From: Adineta vaga
Lineage: Eukaryota; Rotifera
Direction of reading: 5' to 3'
NCBI GenBank assembly: GCA_021613535.1
Contig: CP075495.1
Location: 7,502,001 to 7,566,000, forward strand
DNA length: 64,000 nucleotides
Part shown: piece by piece, positions 52,741 through 64,000 of the stretch
Position numbering within the stretch: position 1 is the stretch's first letter
Layout of the letters: each line of letters begins with the position of its first letter
The notes under the pieces: generated by a model
What the model saw: the letters and a program-made list of their open reading frames with translations, nothing else
What the model was told of the DNA's origin: nothing
The model's database searches: none
Position numbers and translations under genes: made by a program

Positions 52741-53219
52741 TTTGATAAATCTAATTTTATGTTCTATTTCGTATAGATAAATAGGAAAAAAGCACGACCG
52801 CGAATGTTGATCTGTTTATCAGTTTGATTCGATATCTTTAGTAACTTCATAGGACCTATCTGGTTTTCTCATTTTTTTATCGAGTTAATTTAAATACGCT
52901 TGATCAATCGATCGAGAAACAGACTTGATAATATAATCCTTCCATCAGTCTTTTTTTCTCTGCTAGATTTACATTGTTACTTATCAAAAGAATTCGATAT
53001 AAAACAAGTTCTAGCTTTTTTTTCTCTTCCACGTTATAGAAAAAATACAAGGTCTTTTGTGTTTCTAAATAAGTGCGTTTTTTTCTGTCTGTCCTATTTA
53101 ACACTTCAACGAATTCATTAATGAGATTGTTGAATTAACTATAACCATCGTTTTCTTTTTTTTCTTCTATTGGCCTTTTCTCTCTATACTTATACATCTG
53201 TGTTCCTAATCTATAATAC

Positions 53220-53409
53220 CTGTACGAGTTTTTCCATGCGTATAATTGTTAGAATTATTGTTATAATTACAATTATTATTATTATTGTTGTTGTTGTTGT
53301 TGTTATCGAGATTATTCGTTGTTGATGGCGATTGTATTGATGGCACCACCAATCGTCTTCGTCGTTCATCATCTGCTTTCCAACTGTGATGTTGTTTTGC
53401 ACTGCGCAT
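53220..53409 (-). CDS. candidate alternative first exon of stomatin (1c)
   Basis: A 190 nt exon from ATG (53409-53407) to ACAG|GTATTA, phase 1, compatible with stomatin exon 2. It encodes a basic start (DDERRRRLVV) and a run of eleven Asn from AAC/AAT repeats, ending YTHGKTRT. Length, open frame and phase agree with a third promoter for the same gene. Without transcript data it could also be the start of an unrelated gene. Confidence 0.45.
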
Positions 53410-53941
53410 GAATGAATTTTATTGTATTTTTCGATGTATTTGTGGATATCGTTTGTATTTGTAGTTGCCTCTGCTTTGTCTATACTTTCTCGTTGTATAC
53501 GAACAGTGACACACACTATTATCAATTATTATTTATGATATACTCTGATTCGAACGAAGATAGTTATAATGACAAGATGATTATTGTTGTCATCTTAGAA
53601 AATACCAAATCTAGCAAATAGATAGGCAAAAAAAAAGAAAATAAGAAATATGATATTTTAGAATTATTATAATATACGAGTCTTTCTCATCCTTCTCTTA
53701 CAATTCGGGTAATCAAAGAAAGGGTGACGATCTTGCCGATCAAACAATAGTTGACATGGTTACTCTCTCTTTCTTTTTTTTATCACGCTTCCTCTCAAAA
53801 GATTTCCTGCGGCTTTCTCTTCTCATTGCATCAACATCCGTGTCTTACATTCGTTTGTCTTTTCTCGTTTAGACACATTCCATTCAAACAGATGGAACAC
53901 ACATTCACACGCGTATAGGACGTTAATGATTCTATCTTTAT

Positions 53942-53974
<33 letters not shown>

Positions 53975-55555
53975 TTACTTTTATCTTGTTGTACGTATAT
54001 AGAAGTTGATCAGTATGAGTTTTGTCAAGAAATATCACTGAAACTAAATTATATTCGACAATAACAACAACAATACTGTCATTTATTAGAAACGGAAATT
54101 ACCGAAATGTTGCATGTGTCAGATGAAGGAAAAACACTAAGAAAATATCCATACTGAACATATCGATTTACTCGCTAGAATGCAATTACTATGTATAATG
54201 AGTAAACAAACAACATGTTAAATGTCATTCTTAATATTATTAAATAGGGAGAAAATACGATAGAAAAATTAAAATTTCTCACGAAAAGATTATCAGATGG
54301 TTCACTCGATTTTCTTCATATGTGACGTAGCAAAATCAACAGTTGCCATGCGATATAATAAATCGTGCTATGTGCGCTCGTCAACATTGACAAGAGAAAA
54401 AAAAATGCGATGATTTATATTCTCATTAGCATGTAACATTATGTATCTTATACTTTACGGGCATATTGCTATCTGAATATATCTGGTTGTAATCGATCGA
54501 ATGATTTTTGTTACTGAAGCTATATTACACTATAATTCTTCACTAACTATCGATCAAATGTAGTCTCTTTGAATTAGAAAATAATCTCTTTCTTACATCA
54601 GTCTTCTTTTACTATGAAATAAGTCGAACAAACTTGATCTCACATAGTTAGATATGATAAAATGATAGTTTTTAGTATATGCCGCACGTTCTTATCAAGA
54701 TGATTGCATGTCATGAATCTAATTTAAAGGCGCGTAATAATTAGTTTCAAAAGATAATCTTCTACAGAATGACTATTTCGACTGACAAACGATAGAAAAA
54801 AGATTTAGATTGATTGACAAATAATGATTCAACAGAAAAAAATTCATTTGATCCACTAGATAATTGATAAAAGAAAAAGAAGCTGCCGTAGTAATCAGTA
54901 ATTCGTCGAAATATATATGAATTCTACATATACCTCACGCAATATTTGACATCATTTTAATTCTCTTCATTATTAGACATCACAAAAAAACTAGTGATGT
55001 TTCATATCTCGATGACATATTTAAACTGAATCAATAACTATTTTCTTCGCCATTTGATTTGATTTATGGATCAGGTAATTCAATTGGAATTGATTTACAT
55101 CTATCTGAAAAAAATCCGACCAAAGATAACAATTTTCCACACAATAAATGATAGTTAATATGATAAAGAAGAAAATACCTTGACATATTCATTCATTGTA
55201 GCTAGAAAGTCAATAAATTAATACTTATCTCAGATCCAATGTACTTCTATACAATTAAAATTCAGCAAATCTTATAATAGTTATGTCGATTCTTATTGAT
55301 CACAAAAGATATCAAAACAAAATTAACATTCCAGACATCGTAATTACGATAATTGAGTTCTTACAATAACAGAAAATATTCAAAAGGAAATTCTTTTTCG
55401 AAATTGTCAGATGTCACCATTCTATTGTATCGATCGAGTGTCTTACGTACAAATGATATATATATATATATATACTACAGTCTAGTTTGTTTTTCTTCAT
55501 TCTTGTATATTTATACATACGAATTTTCTATTCTATTCTATCGTTTTTCTAAACA
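53410..55555. other. 2.1 kb gap
   Basis: AT-rich, containing the compound microsatellite at 53942-53974 and an (AT)n tract at 55456-55474. No supported gene; open stretches here are low-complexity. Confidence 0.5.
53942..53974 (+). repeat. (CA)n(TA)n compound microsatellite
   Basis: CA dinucleotides followed directly by TA dinucleotides, 33 nt in total. Confidence 0.9.
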
Positions 55556-56103
55556 ATGCCTGCTCTTCCCAAAGAAAAACTTATTAAACGTGTTCAAACA
55601 CCTTCTCGGTAAGATATTTTCTTTTCTAAAAAGTTCTTATTCTGTATTATTCATTTAGTATTTATCCAAAATCGTTAAGTAATAGTGATGTTAAGCGACT
55701 TGGACCTAGTCGACGATTAAGTTCGAAACGTATACAGACACAATGTAAACATTTTCTTTATTTTACAATTGATGGAAATCTTTGTTATTTAGCGATTGAA
55801 ACTCAAACTGTTCTTGCTTGTCTGATTCTTACAGATAAACACAAACAAATGGATGAAGGAACTCAAACTGTAAGAACTCATCTTATGAAGATCTGATTTT
55901 TCTTTCATATTTCTTTTCTATTTTAGAATGATGATCCTGCTTATTATTATCCAAATTCAACAAATAGTTTTGTTACACGTTTAAGTCGATTTTTTGTATG
56001 TAGAAAATAATCTTACATTTTCTTTTCTATGAAAAGGATTTCGATTTCAATTTAGGGTGGAACGATCCTTTCATTGTTGAAATTATTTAAAAATGTGCAA
56101 TAG
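55556..56103 (+). CDS. small 110-aa protein with two TQT motifs
   Basis: Five short exons (55556-55608, 55659-55744, 55793-55869, 55927-55995, 56056-56103) splice in frame from ATG to TAG; no single exon is long, so the gene appears only when spliced. The first 50 residues are basic (KEKLIKRVQTPSR, RLGPSRRLSSKRIQTQ). The middle holds SIETQTVL and DEGTQTND, 19 residues apart. The C-terminus has an amphipathic or hydrophobic segment (FGGTILSLLKLFKNV). TQT is the core of linear motifs bound by dynein light chain LC8, so an adaptor or cargo role is possible. I recognise no family. Consistent splice signals and four matching phases make the gene convincing. Confidence 0.65.
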
Positions 56104-56610
56104 AAAATTTCTTGTATTTATCTTTTCTGTCTTTATTTATTTATTTATTTCAAATAAACAGTAGTAAGAATTCTTTATATTTTCAATTAGAAAAAAAATT
56201 AAATAAATAAGAATTTCAGTATATTATTTACATGAATGAACCAATTCGTGACATAAAAGAGAATATGATATTTCAGTTTCACGAATGATTGTCTTTCCGA
56301 AAAAAATGAGAGCTGAATTTACGATCCAATTGTTTTATTATTTTCTTTTCTTAATAATAATAGGCTTTAGTCACAATGCATCGAAAAAATATTCTTTTTC
56401 TCAACACGTGATTACATATACTTTGAACTTAGTAATAACTTGATATCAATCCTTTTATTGTTCAAATGATTCATGTTTATTAACAACAAAATCAAAAAAA
56501 AAGAATAAATAAGAAAAATATCAGCACCAGAATATATATATATATATATGTATATATGCAAATGAGATTCGACATCAAGAGAAATAGAAATCTGAAAAAC
56601 TTCCTTCTTT
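56104..56610. other. convergent 3' gap with (AT)n tract
   Basis: Probable 3' UTRs of the TQT protein gene (AATAAA-like signals near 56153) and the USP-like gene. An (AT)n run lies at 56531-56550. Confidence 0.55.
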
Positions 56611-59536
56611 TTACGAAGTCGTAGGTTGAAATCGTTGCATATAATAATGACAATTAGAACAATAAGTTCCAATTTGATTATTTTTCGAACAACGTTTATG
56701 ACAAAGTGTACATTCACTTAAACCAATTGGAATATCGATGTCATTCGACGATGAAGGTGTATCAGAATCTGAATCATATTGAGTTGCTGTTTGTTGTTGT
56801 TGTTGTTGTTGCTGAATTTTTCTTAGAAAAGAATGAATTAAATGTTCTGATGGTGGTTCTTCTGTATCGTTCGATGTTGGTACGATCAATGCTACATTAT
56901 CAGAAAATTTTACATTCTTCTTCGGACGCGTTGTTTTCGTTGTCGATGACAGGATTGAAATTGTTTTTGAAAGATTATTATCATAAAAATTTTCAGTCTT
57001 GTTTACAGTTTTATCAACAGGTTTAAACGTCGATATTGACGAAGATAATCGTGATAAATGTTCTTGTTCATCAAGTTGCCGTTTTTGTAATGAACGTATT
57101 CGTAATAATAAACTGTTCTTCTTTGTTCGAGCATAGATTGCTATGCCATTATCATGTTGATGATGACTGAGATTAAGAATTTGTTCGACAAGTATCAAAG
57201 CTTGTTGACAAGATTCAATTGCAGATGAATAATGACTTGCACTTTCACGTTTCACAGATTCTTCAAAGAAATGTTCAATTGTTGCATAGGAAATATCAAG
57301 ATGATGATCATCATCTAAATAAAACAAAAAAATTTTAGATTTAAAAGAACATAATGAAGGCTTTTGTTCGAACTGCTTAAACATAAAACTGATGACCCTC
57401 ACTTAACCTGTAATTTAGAGAAGTTTAGAAAAGACTTTTACCGAACAATGGTAGAACTGATTAAGATTGAAGAATTATCATTTCGAAGGGAAGGGCGTTA
57501 CCTTCACAAACGTTCATTCATTTGAATACAATACATTGTACGAAAAGTATTATCGATACTTAATGTTCAAAAAAACGACCATAAAAAAGAAACAATTTCT
57601 TCTCTCGTAACAAATGTATTCATATTTCGTAATTGACTTATAGTTTTTGTTATTGGCTAAAAATGAATCGATTCTACTCTATTATCAAAGATTAGAATAA
57701 TGTATGTGGATTGTAAACGTCTAGTTCTTCTTCTTCTTCTGCTTCATTTAGGTTTTCATTTTTGCTTACTCATCGTTCGTTCTGTTTGTTTAGTTAAACC
57801 ATCAATAACTGTTTGTTCATGTTCACTTAAACTGTCTCTTGGACTTCCATCACTTGATTCATCATTCATACCACTACTTAAACCAGAATCACGAGATGAA
57901 TCTCCACTTGATGATGTATCTTCACGTGTTGATTGTATTAGTGGATCAGTTCGATGTCGAACATGTACAATGGGTGATGATGCTGTTGATGATGATATTG
58001 ATGTTGTATCTGATAATGTTTCTTTCTTCAATAATTGTTGTTGCATGACTTTAACAACTGTTTCTTGATTAATATAGGATGTATTAATAGTTGGTTTAGG
58101 CATAAATAACATCGAAGAATTTAATGTTGCAAATGATGATATTTTTTGAAGATTTTCGACTGAATGTGATTGATGTTGAAATTGATCTTGTTTTGTTATT
58201 TGTGGAGATTTTTTATTGTTTAATACCATAGTTTGTTCTAATCTTCTTTCGTCAGGTATAACTACAAATATAAGACGTAATCGATCGATGTTATTTTATA
58301 ATCATGGGTAATAAATGACACAAAAAGAAAACGAAAGGGAAAAGAAAGAGGGAAAGAGAAAAAAGAACGAGACGTATACATTTGTCGTTCATCAATGTTC
58401 CTATTTATTTTCTTCCTTTCTCATCTTATACACTCGAACGGAGGTAGCCACAACATAGATACTCATCATAGAACAAAAGTAATCACCAGGCGAGGCCTAC
58501 AATCAATTGTAATTGTGTAGACAGAATAGCCTGTCTTAGTCATGATGCAATATATATATATATATATTGAATAAAAGAAATTGAATAATACATCTATTGA
58601 AGTCTTTCTCTCATTAAATTGACTTACAATGATTATTTTTAGTTTGAATCACCGTTCGTTTAAGTAATTGACTGATATCTACAGGATCACGATCAGGATT
58701 GGCATAGATCAGAAGGAATGGTTGTAAATGAAAGTCAATACATTTTCGTTGAACAGCATTCCAATCAGCTGAAACAACAATATTTCCATCGAAACAAAAC
58801 AACCATTTTGATGTCGTTGGATCATATGAAAAAAAAACTTCAACATTCCCACCATAAAAACAAATTAAACCAATTAGATTCAATTGTTTAATACGAGCTT
58901 CATTTATTGTCACATCATAAAATAACTAGAAAAAAAAAATTTGATGATTTAAAATGACTTCTTCATCAACTTACTTCACGAAGATAAACGAATGAATCAA
59001 TTGTTGAAACTAGATCTTCTACATCACTTGTCGTACAAGGAGAAGTATTCCAATCAATAGCAACAGAAACTATGAATCAGAAAATAAATATTAGAATGAT
59101 AGATTATTTGAAGATTCTTTCATACTTAAATCTGGAATATTTGCTAATAATAAAACATTTCGTTGTTGTTGATTACAATTATTTAATGGACAAAGTTGAC
59201 GATCAACTTCCGATCGACTAATCGATGCTAGATGCAAAAGCTGACCAAAGGATTTCGATAAACGTTTTGTTTCGATTTGTTGTATTAAATGACTAGTAAA
59301 ATCAAAGACTCTCATCATTTCTTATCGAAAGCTTAACATCTACTTACCATAAGATAGTTGCATCAACTTGATAAACTGGTCGTGTAAATATCATGGTATT
59401 ATCAATACTTTGTTGTTGTTGATGAGAAAGGCAATGAACATTGCCACATCGACGCTAGGTAAACAGACAAATATGATTAAAATTCAATAGATCGGGAGAA
59501 AAAAAAGATATAACATACCACTTGAATCAGATTCAT
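56611..59536 (-). CDS. USP53/USP54-like inactive ubiquitin hydrolase, N-terminally short
   Basis: Seven exons (59536-59519, 59454-59348, 59292-59126, 59069-58975, 58925-58628, 58261-57770, 57314-56611) give 626 aa. The middle of a USP53/54 catalytic domain is recognisable: RRCGNVHC, ILCHLIQQIETKRLSKSFGQ, VLLLANIPDL, QLNLIGLICFYGG, KWLFCFDGNIVVSADW and QPFLLIYANPD. The part holding the catalytic Cys is absent, and an in-frame TAA lies directly before the start ATG. The position of the catalytic His (GKHY in relatives) reads GGNV. A Ser-rich acidic linker, a helical MIT-like segment (ATIEHFFEESVKRESASHYS), eight Gln and a Cys cluster (CTLCHKRC, YCSNC) follow. USP53/54 are cell-junction pseudo-enzymes. 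The 455 nt intron 57315-57769 is inferred from matching phase. Confidence 0.75.
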
Positions 59537-61337
59537 TTACAGAGCATTATCATTAAGAAAAACAAGATCTAAAAGAAGATAAAAAAATGTAATCATCATT
59601 CTTTCAGAGTTTCTCTCTCTTTTTTTTATCAAATTTTCATCCTGACTAGTACAACTAAATCAACATATATGTATACGGTATATCACCCGTGCATTTAATC
59701 GGAGAACAGAACGACTCATCCGTAGGCAAAGGTTAACATCGGTTGACCGTCGATGCTCAACCATTTTTTTCTTCTTCTGCTTCTTCTTCGTTGTGTTCTT
59801 ACCTTCGAATAATATGCAGGTATGTGCACGAATGTATGAATATCGAGAAAGAAAAGAAAAGCAAATCAGAGAGAGAGAGAGAACGAAAGAGAATAGAAAA
59901 AGAGACAATTTTGAAAGCAAGCCAAGAAAAATATGACCAAAACAAGAGAAAGTATATGTCACTCTCTTGATCAAATATTGAACACATACAATGTGGACGA
60001 GAACGGACATTGTTCAGGTGTATATACATATGCACTTTCCTTTTCCCGTTATTATTATTATTATCATTGAATTGCTTCAAAGAGAAAGGTGTAAATTATA
60101 CGCATGAAGAAGCCGAAAAGAACTAATTACTCAGCAGCTTCTGCCGAGATTGAATTTCAAAGCATGGAAAATTTCTTTAGTTAACAAATAACAAATACTT
60201 GAGATTTGCTTAAAATGAGTTTTATGTACTGAGATAATTCTATTACTAAGTATGATTTATGTATTGGAATATCTTCTCACCTGCAGTGTTAAATGTTCAT
60301 TTTCAAGTATGCCATCGATGAGCTAAGAATTGATTAACAATGTGTGTATGAGAGGATTCTCTAGTGAAAATTCTTGTACACTTCTTGACATTCATCTAAT
60401 GATGTGTCAAAACGAATAAGCATGCTTAGGTGAAGTTCAAGTTTTCGTTATAGTGTGTAAACCGCGTCATGCAGGGAGGGAGGGAGTAGAGAATAGAGAA
60501 TAGAGAAGAGATGTTGATTCAATCACAAAAAAACAGCATATACACATGTCAAGATTGATAGCATTCTGTAACAGGAGTGTCAGCAATAACAATAGCTAGG
60601 AGGTCTGATAAAGAACTATTATATAAGAATATAATAATAATAATAAACGTTTGTATTGAATAGCAGTTAGTCTAGCTGTCTATCTGTACATAGATTTAAT
60701 TCGTTTGAACTATTCAATACATATTTATGTTCGATTAGAGGAGAAGAAGAAGAAGTAAAAAGAGAAGGAGAAAATGGACTAGTAGAGATTTATTTGAGAA
60801 TAAAGAACAAGAGAAAAAAACGAGCGTGAAATCGTATACTGAATGAACAATTTTCAATTGAATATCCATCTACTTCAATAGAATATACAAAATGTGAAAC
60901 CTCATTGTATACATTCATAGGCGAATCAATGGAGAAAAAACACGAAATCGTCAGAGAGCTAATCCCAGCTTGTGTGCTTAGGTCGGATTTCTTCCTACTT
61001 TCTTCATATATATATATCTAACTATCTCTACAGCAGAATGATTTCAAGGACAACAAATGTACAATTGTGTAATATACTCATTGATCAATAGATGAACTCT
61101 AATGTAGAAATAAAAAGAAAATTGCTCGATTGATGAAGTGTACTAAATAGAATAAGGAGAAGTAGAAGAGAAAAAAGGTGAAAGTAGAATAAAATATATA
61201 CATACAAAAATTGACCTCTATTCATTATTCATTCATCATATTCATGTGCATCAGAACATGTGTACGAATGTCATTGAATATGATGAGATGTCCATATGAG
61301 TAACGGCATCAAGATGTACATGAGGAAAAAACGATTC

Positions 61338-61374
<37 letters not shown>

Positions 61375-62782
61375 ATATTGATCGGATTGACTGGAAAATT
61401 GACAATGAGTTTGTACGAGGTCAATCGATAATGATAGATGAATGATATTAGAAAGAACGAAGAGTATCAGAATATTATGCACTGTTCAATGAACTCAAGA
61501 GATATTTCTTTTCATTGTTTATGTCTAGAAAAAATTCATCAGATTTCATATGTGCATTTTTAATCATGGATTGTTTATTTCTTTCGATATTGATTTGTTT
61601 TGAAACATACTTGTCTATTCTATTGATTAACAATCAGCAGACTATTCCTCATAAGTAACGGTGTTGGTATGGATCATAATAATAAAAAGATATCTTCAAT
61701 GTACTATGTTACTGTTTGATGTCATGGTTAGATAGCGTTATTTTCTTCTCTTTTTCACAAGTAAGTGAATTGATTTATCGAACAATAAGAAATATTTCCC
61801 ATGATAAACTAATCCGTGAATAAATAGTTTAAATGAAACTGATGAGCATGTGTCAAATTATTTGATCTTCTCTTGAAGATAGAAAACAGTTCGATTAGAA
61901 TCCATCTTAATCAACAAAAAAGAAAATGTCGAACTAATAGTGACAGGAACACTATTAGTTCAAGTAGATGAAAGTAACAAGTGCAAAAATTCATTTCCTT
62001 TTGTCAATTTCGAAAGGTGATAATCAAGCAGAAATTCTTATTAAATAGAACAATCTTCTAATCATATCATTATTCAAAATTCATCGATATCTATGTCAAG
62101 AACATGCTTGTCTGTAGAACATAGATATGGATATAACATTCATTGACCTATATATACATGAAATATAGAATCGAACAATGTATGGCGTAATCATTATTGT
62201 GATAACGATGTTATTGCACTATTGTTCCACTTGGATTAGAAAACAGATTTGTACAATAGAATGAATATTATCAAACAATCTAAATGATAGTAGTTATTAC
62301 GTGCCTGTTTGACCCATCTTTTTCTTCTCTTTTTTGATAAGCAATCTTGTTTATGTATTGATATAGATATAGAATATATATTAATCTATGATTCAAGTTG
62401 AAAATCAGTAACATTTTCAACATATTTGTGATCGATTCTAAAAAAAGCTTTTCTTCAAATTGAGATTGTGATATAATTGTAAATCATACTTATGTACACA
62501 AATATTTTAAGTATTTGACATGTTTTGATTGCATCAGATACTGAATGAGTATTCACTCTCTCTCTCTCCCTATGATGAAATTTCTATTGAAATACTTTTC
62601 GATGTTTATCGAATATGTATGCAAGTATATTTTATATTTCCATCATCAAAAACCAAAAAGAAAAAAGAAATTCCCGTATATACACAAAATAACTGCACAA
62701 ACTTCATTAAAGAAAATTATTAATCATTGTTGAAATGAGAAACAAACAATAACAAAAACAAGAAGAAGTAGAAAGTATGAAA
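59537..62782. other. 3.2 kb gap with (GT)n microsatellite
   Basis: No supported gene. Contains purine tracts near 59871, a short GGGAG repeat near 60476, and (GT)n at 61339-61370. Probably the USP-like promoter and the 3' flank of the MAGUK. Confidence 0.5.
61339..61370 (+). repeat. (GT)16 microsatellite
   Basis: Thirty-two bases of uninterrupted GT dinucleotides. Confidence 0.95.
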
Positions 62783-64000
62783 TCATGTTCGTCGATAGCA
62801 TGCTCGCACCCACTGTTGATCATCATGTTGTATACGTACAATTAATTCACGTAATTCAGTATATGTTCGTTCGAGATCATTATTAATTAAAATAGAATCA
62901 AATAATAAATAATGATGTCTTTCAATGGATCGACTTTGTCGTATTATTTCTCGATAATCATTATCAGTCAAATGATCACGACGATCTAATTCTAAACGTT
63001 TTAAACGTTCAAACGATGGAGCAGCAATACAGATGATAAATGGATAGAGATCTGTCTTATAAAATGTTCGTATTGCATCTGGATTTAAATTTAATATACA
63101 AATTTTTTGTTTTGCTGAAACAACATGACGAATATCATCGATAGATGTGCCATATAAATCTCGATCATATTGACCAAATTCGACAAATGCATGATTTGCA
63201 ACTTTAGAGAGAAAATCAGTTTCTGATACAAAATGATAATCAATATCAGTTATTTCATGAAGACGACGAGTACGTGTCGTATGTGGAATGGCAACATCGA
63301 AAAGATTTGGTTCAGTTTGAAGAAGACGACGACGTAATTCATGTCGACCAACATTCGGAGCACCTAGAATAAATATTCGTTTAGTATTCTTATAAAATTC
63401 AGAAGAATGTAGATGAATTTCTATTTTATTCACTTACCTAATAGAACAATTGGCCGTGTCATTTGATGTGTGGAAAGATCAAGATGAAAGACAGGTTCAT
63501 AGAAACGAAATGTATCTAATATCGATAAATCAGGAGTCATGTCTTTATTATCATTTATAAATGCTTCATTTGTCTGTGATGGTGGTGATGATGTTGATGG
63601 TTGTTCTTCTCCGATTTGTCGAGTATCTGTTAATGAAAAATGATTAATCGATGGTCGAATTGTTGGTGTTTCGTGATCATCAATTTCACGTAAAAATGAT
63701 GCATTATTATAAACAGGATGTAAAATCTTTCTTTCTTTCTTTGGTACACAAGGAAGACACAATTCATGTTTTTTCTTTTTTCGATTCTTTTGACAAAATA
63801 TGGAGGTTGAAGTTCTTGATGATATTGATTCTGTTTCATCACTAACAGCTTTAATTAATGCTGTACGTTTCTGTTGTAAACCATCGGATGGTACAAGACC
63901 TGCTAAACATGGATCTGTATCTGTCTCTGTGGAATTTTCACGATAAGCTTGCCACCAACTAACTGAAGATTCATGGGATTTGAGGAAATTTTCTTCACGT
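62783..64000 (-). CDS. MPP-family MAGUK (SH3 end plus guanylate-kinase domain), partial
   Basis: Two exons are in the window (64000-63438, running off the right edge, and 63363-62783), at least 381 codons. From the edge inward: the end of an SH3 domain (SVSWWQAYRE, CLAGLVPSDGLQQKR), a basic hook stretch (KNRKKKKHELC), a long Ser/Pro-rich linker, then a GK domain (RPIVLLGAPNVGRHELRRRL, IPHTTRTRR, FVEFGQYDRDLYGTSIDDIR, ILNLNPDAIRTFY) ending QQWVRACYRRT. WWQA and the GK order fit MPP (PALS/p55) proteins, scaffolds at cell junctions. The P-loop is degenerate (GAPNVGRHE), as in all MAGUK GK domains, so it binds phosphopeptides rather than converting GMP. The PDZ domain would lie beyond the window. 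Confidence 0.88.

Noticed and set aside
59660-60080. Overlapping open frames on both strands around a GA-rich tract
   Set aside because: Low-complexity purine/pyrimidine DNA keeps several frames open by composition alone.
61339-61370. (GT)n tract considered as a telomere-like or transposon-end signal
   Set aside because: A simple dinucleotide microsatellite; no TG-rich heterogeneous repeat, inverted repeat or transposase nearby.

Overview
The window looks like nuclear DNA of a small metazoan, most probably a bdelloid rotifer. It is strongly AT-rich. Its genes are compact, with many introns of about 45-110 nt bounded by GT...AG. The products are clearly animal: actin, CLC-7, DRG1, RBM24/38, a MAGUK, stomatin, a LIM protein and rhodopsin-family GPCRs. 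One intronless FAD monooxygenase of bacterial style is the kind of gene bdelloids acquire horizontally. The organism call is an inference. All exon boundaries below were worked out by hand from reading frame, splice sites and family conservation.

Layout. 0-5.3 kb: the 3' end of an unknown gene, a 3 kb gap, then a peptide-type GPCR. 6.2-10.0 kb (minus): a PPTC7-like PP2C phosphatase and the FAD monooxygenase, which is split by a one-base frameshift. 10.4-13.8 kb (plus): an unrecognised 450-aa protein and a three-LIM protein. 14.6-25.6 kb (minus): an RBM24/38-like RNA-binding protein, an Ig-like single-pass receptor, a disordered protein, a RASD-like GTPase, a small acidic membrane protein and ATP synthase subunit f. 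26.2-27.5 kb (minus): actin copy 1. 28.0-37.5 kb (plus): DRG1 (with a frameshift in its G3 region), CLC-7, a C2-like orphan reading frame and a catalytically dead cholinesterase/neuroligin-like protein. 37.5-45.4 kb: mostly non-coding, with one small two-exon membrane-protein candidate and a second GPCR. 45.4-49.3 kb (plus): a C1orf50 homologue, ACBD6 and actin copy 2. 49.9-53.4 kb (minus): stomatin with three candidate first exons. 55.6-56.1 kb (plus): a small protein with paired TQT motifs. 56.6-59.5 kb (minus): a USP53/54-like pseudo-deubiquitinase. 62.8-64.0 kb (minus): the 3' part of an MPP-family MAGUK.

The strongest unusual signals are these. (1) Two head-to-head actin genes 20.5 kb apart are almost identical through exons and introns, yet similarity ends at the start and stop codons, which suggests gene conversion. 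(2) Two tightly packed same-strand pairs (DRG1-CLCN7 and C1orf50-ACBD6) have acceptor-like sequence just before the downstream ATG, which suggests operons resolved by spliced-leader trans-splicing. (3) Stomatin has three phase-compatible alternative first exons. (4) Several enzyme-family members have lost catalytic residues. (5) Two genes carry single-base frameshifts at conserved motifs. (6) Several small proteins become visible only after splicing. The genes do not form one pathway; this is an ordinary mixed chromosomal neighbourhood.
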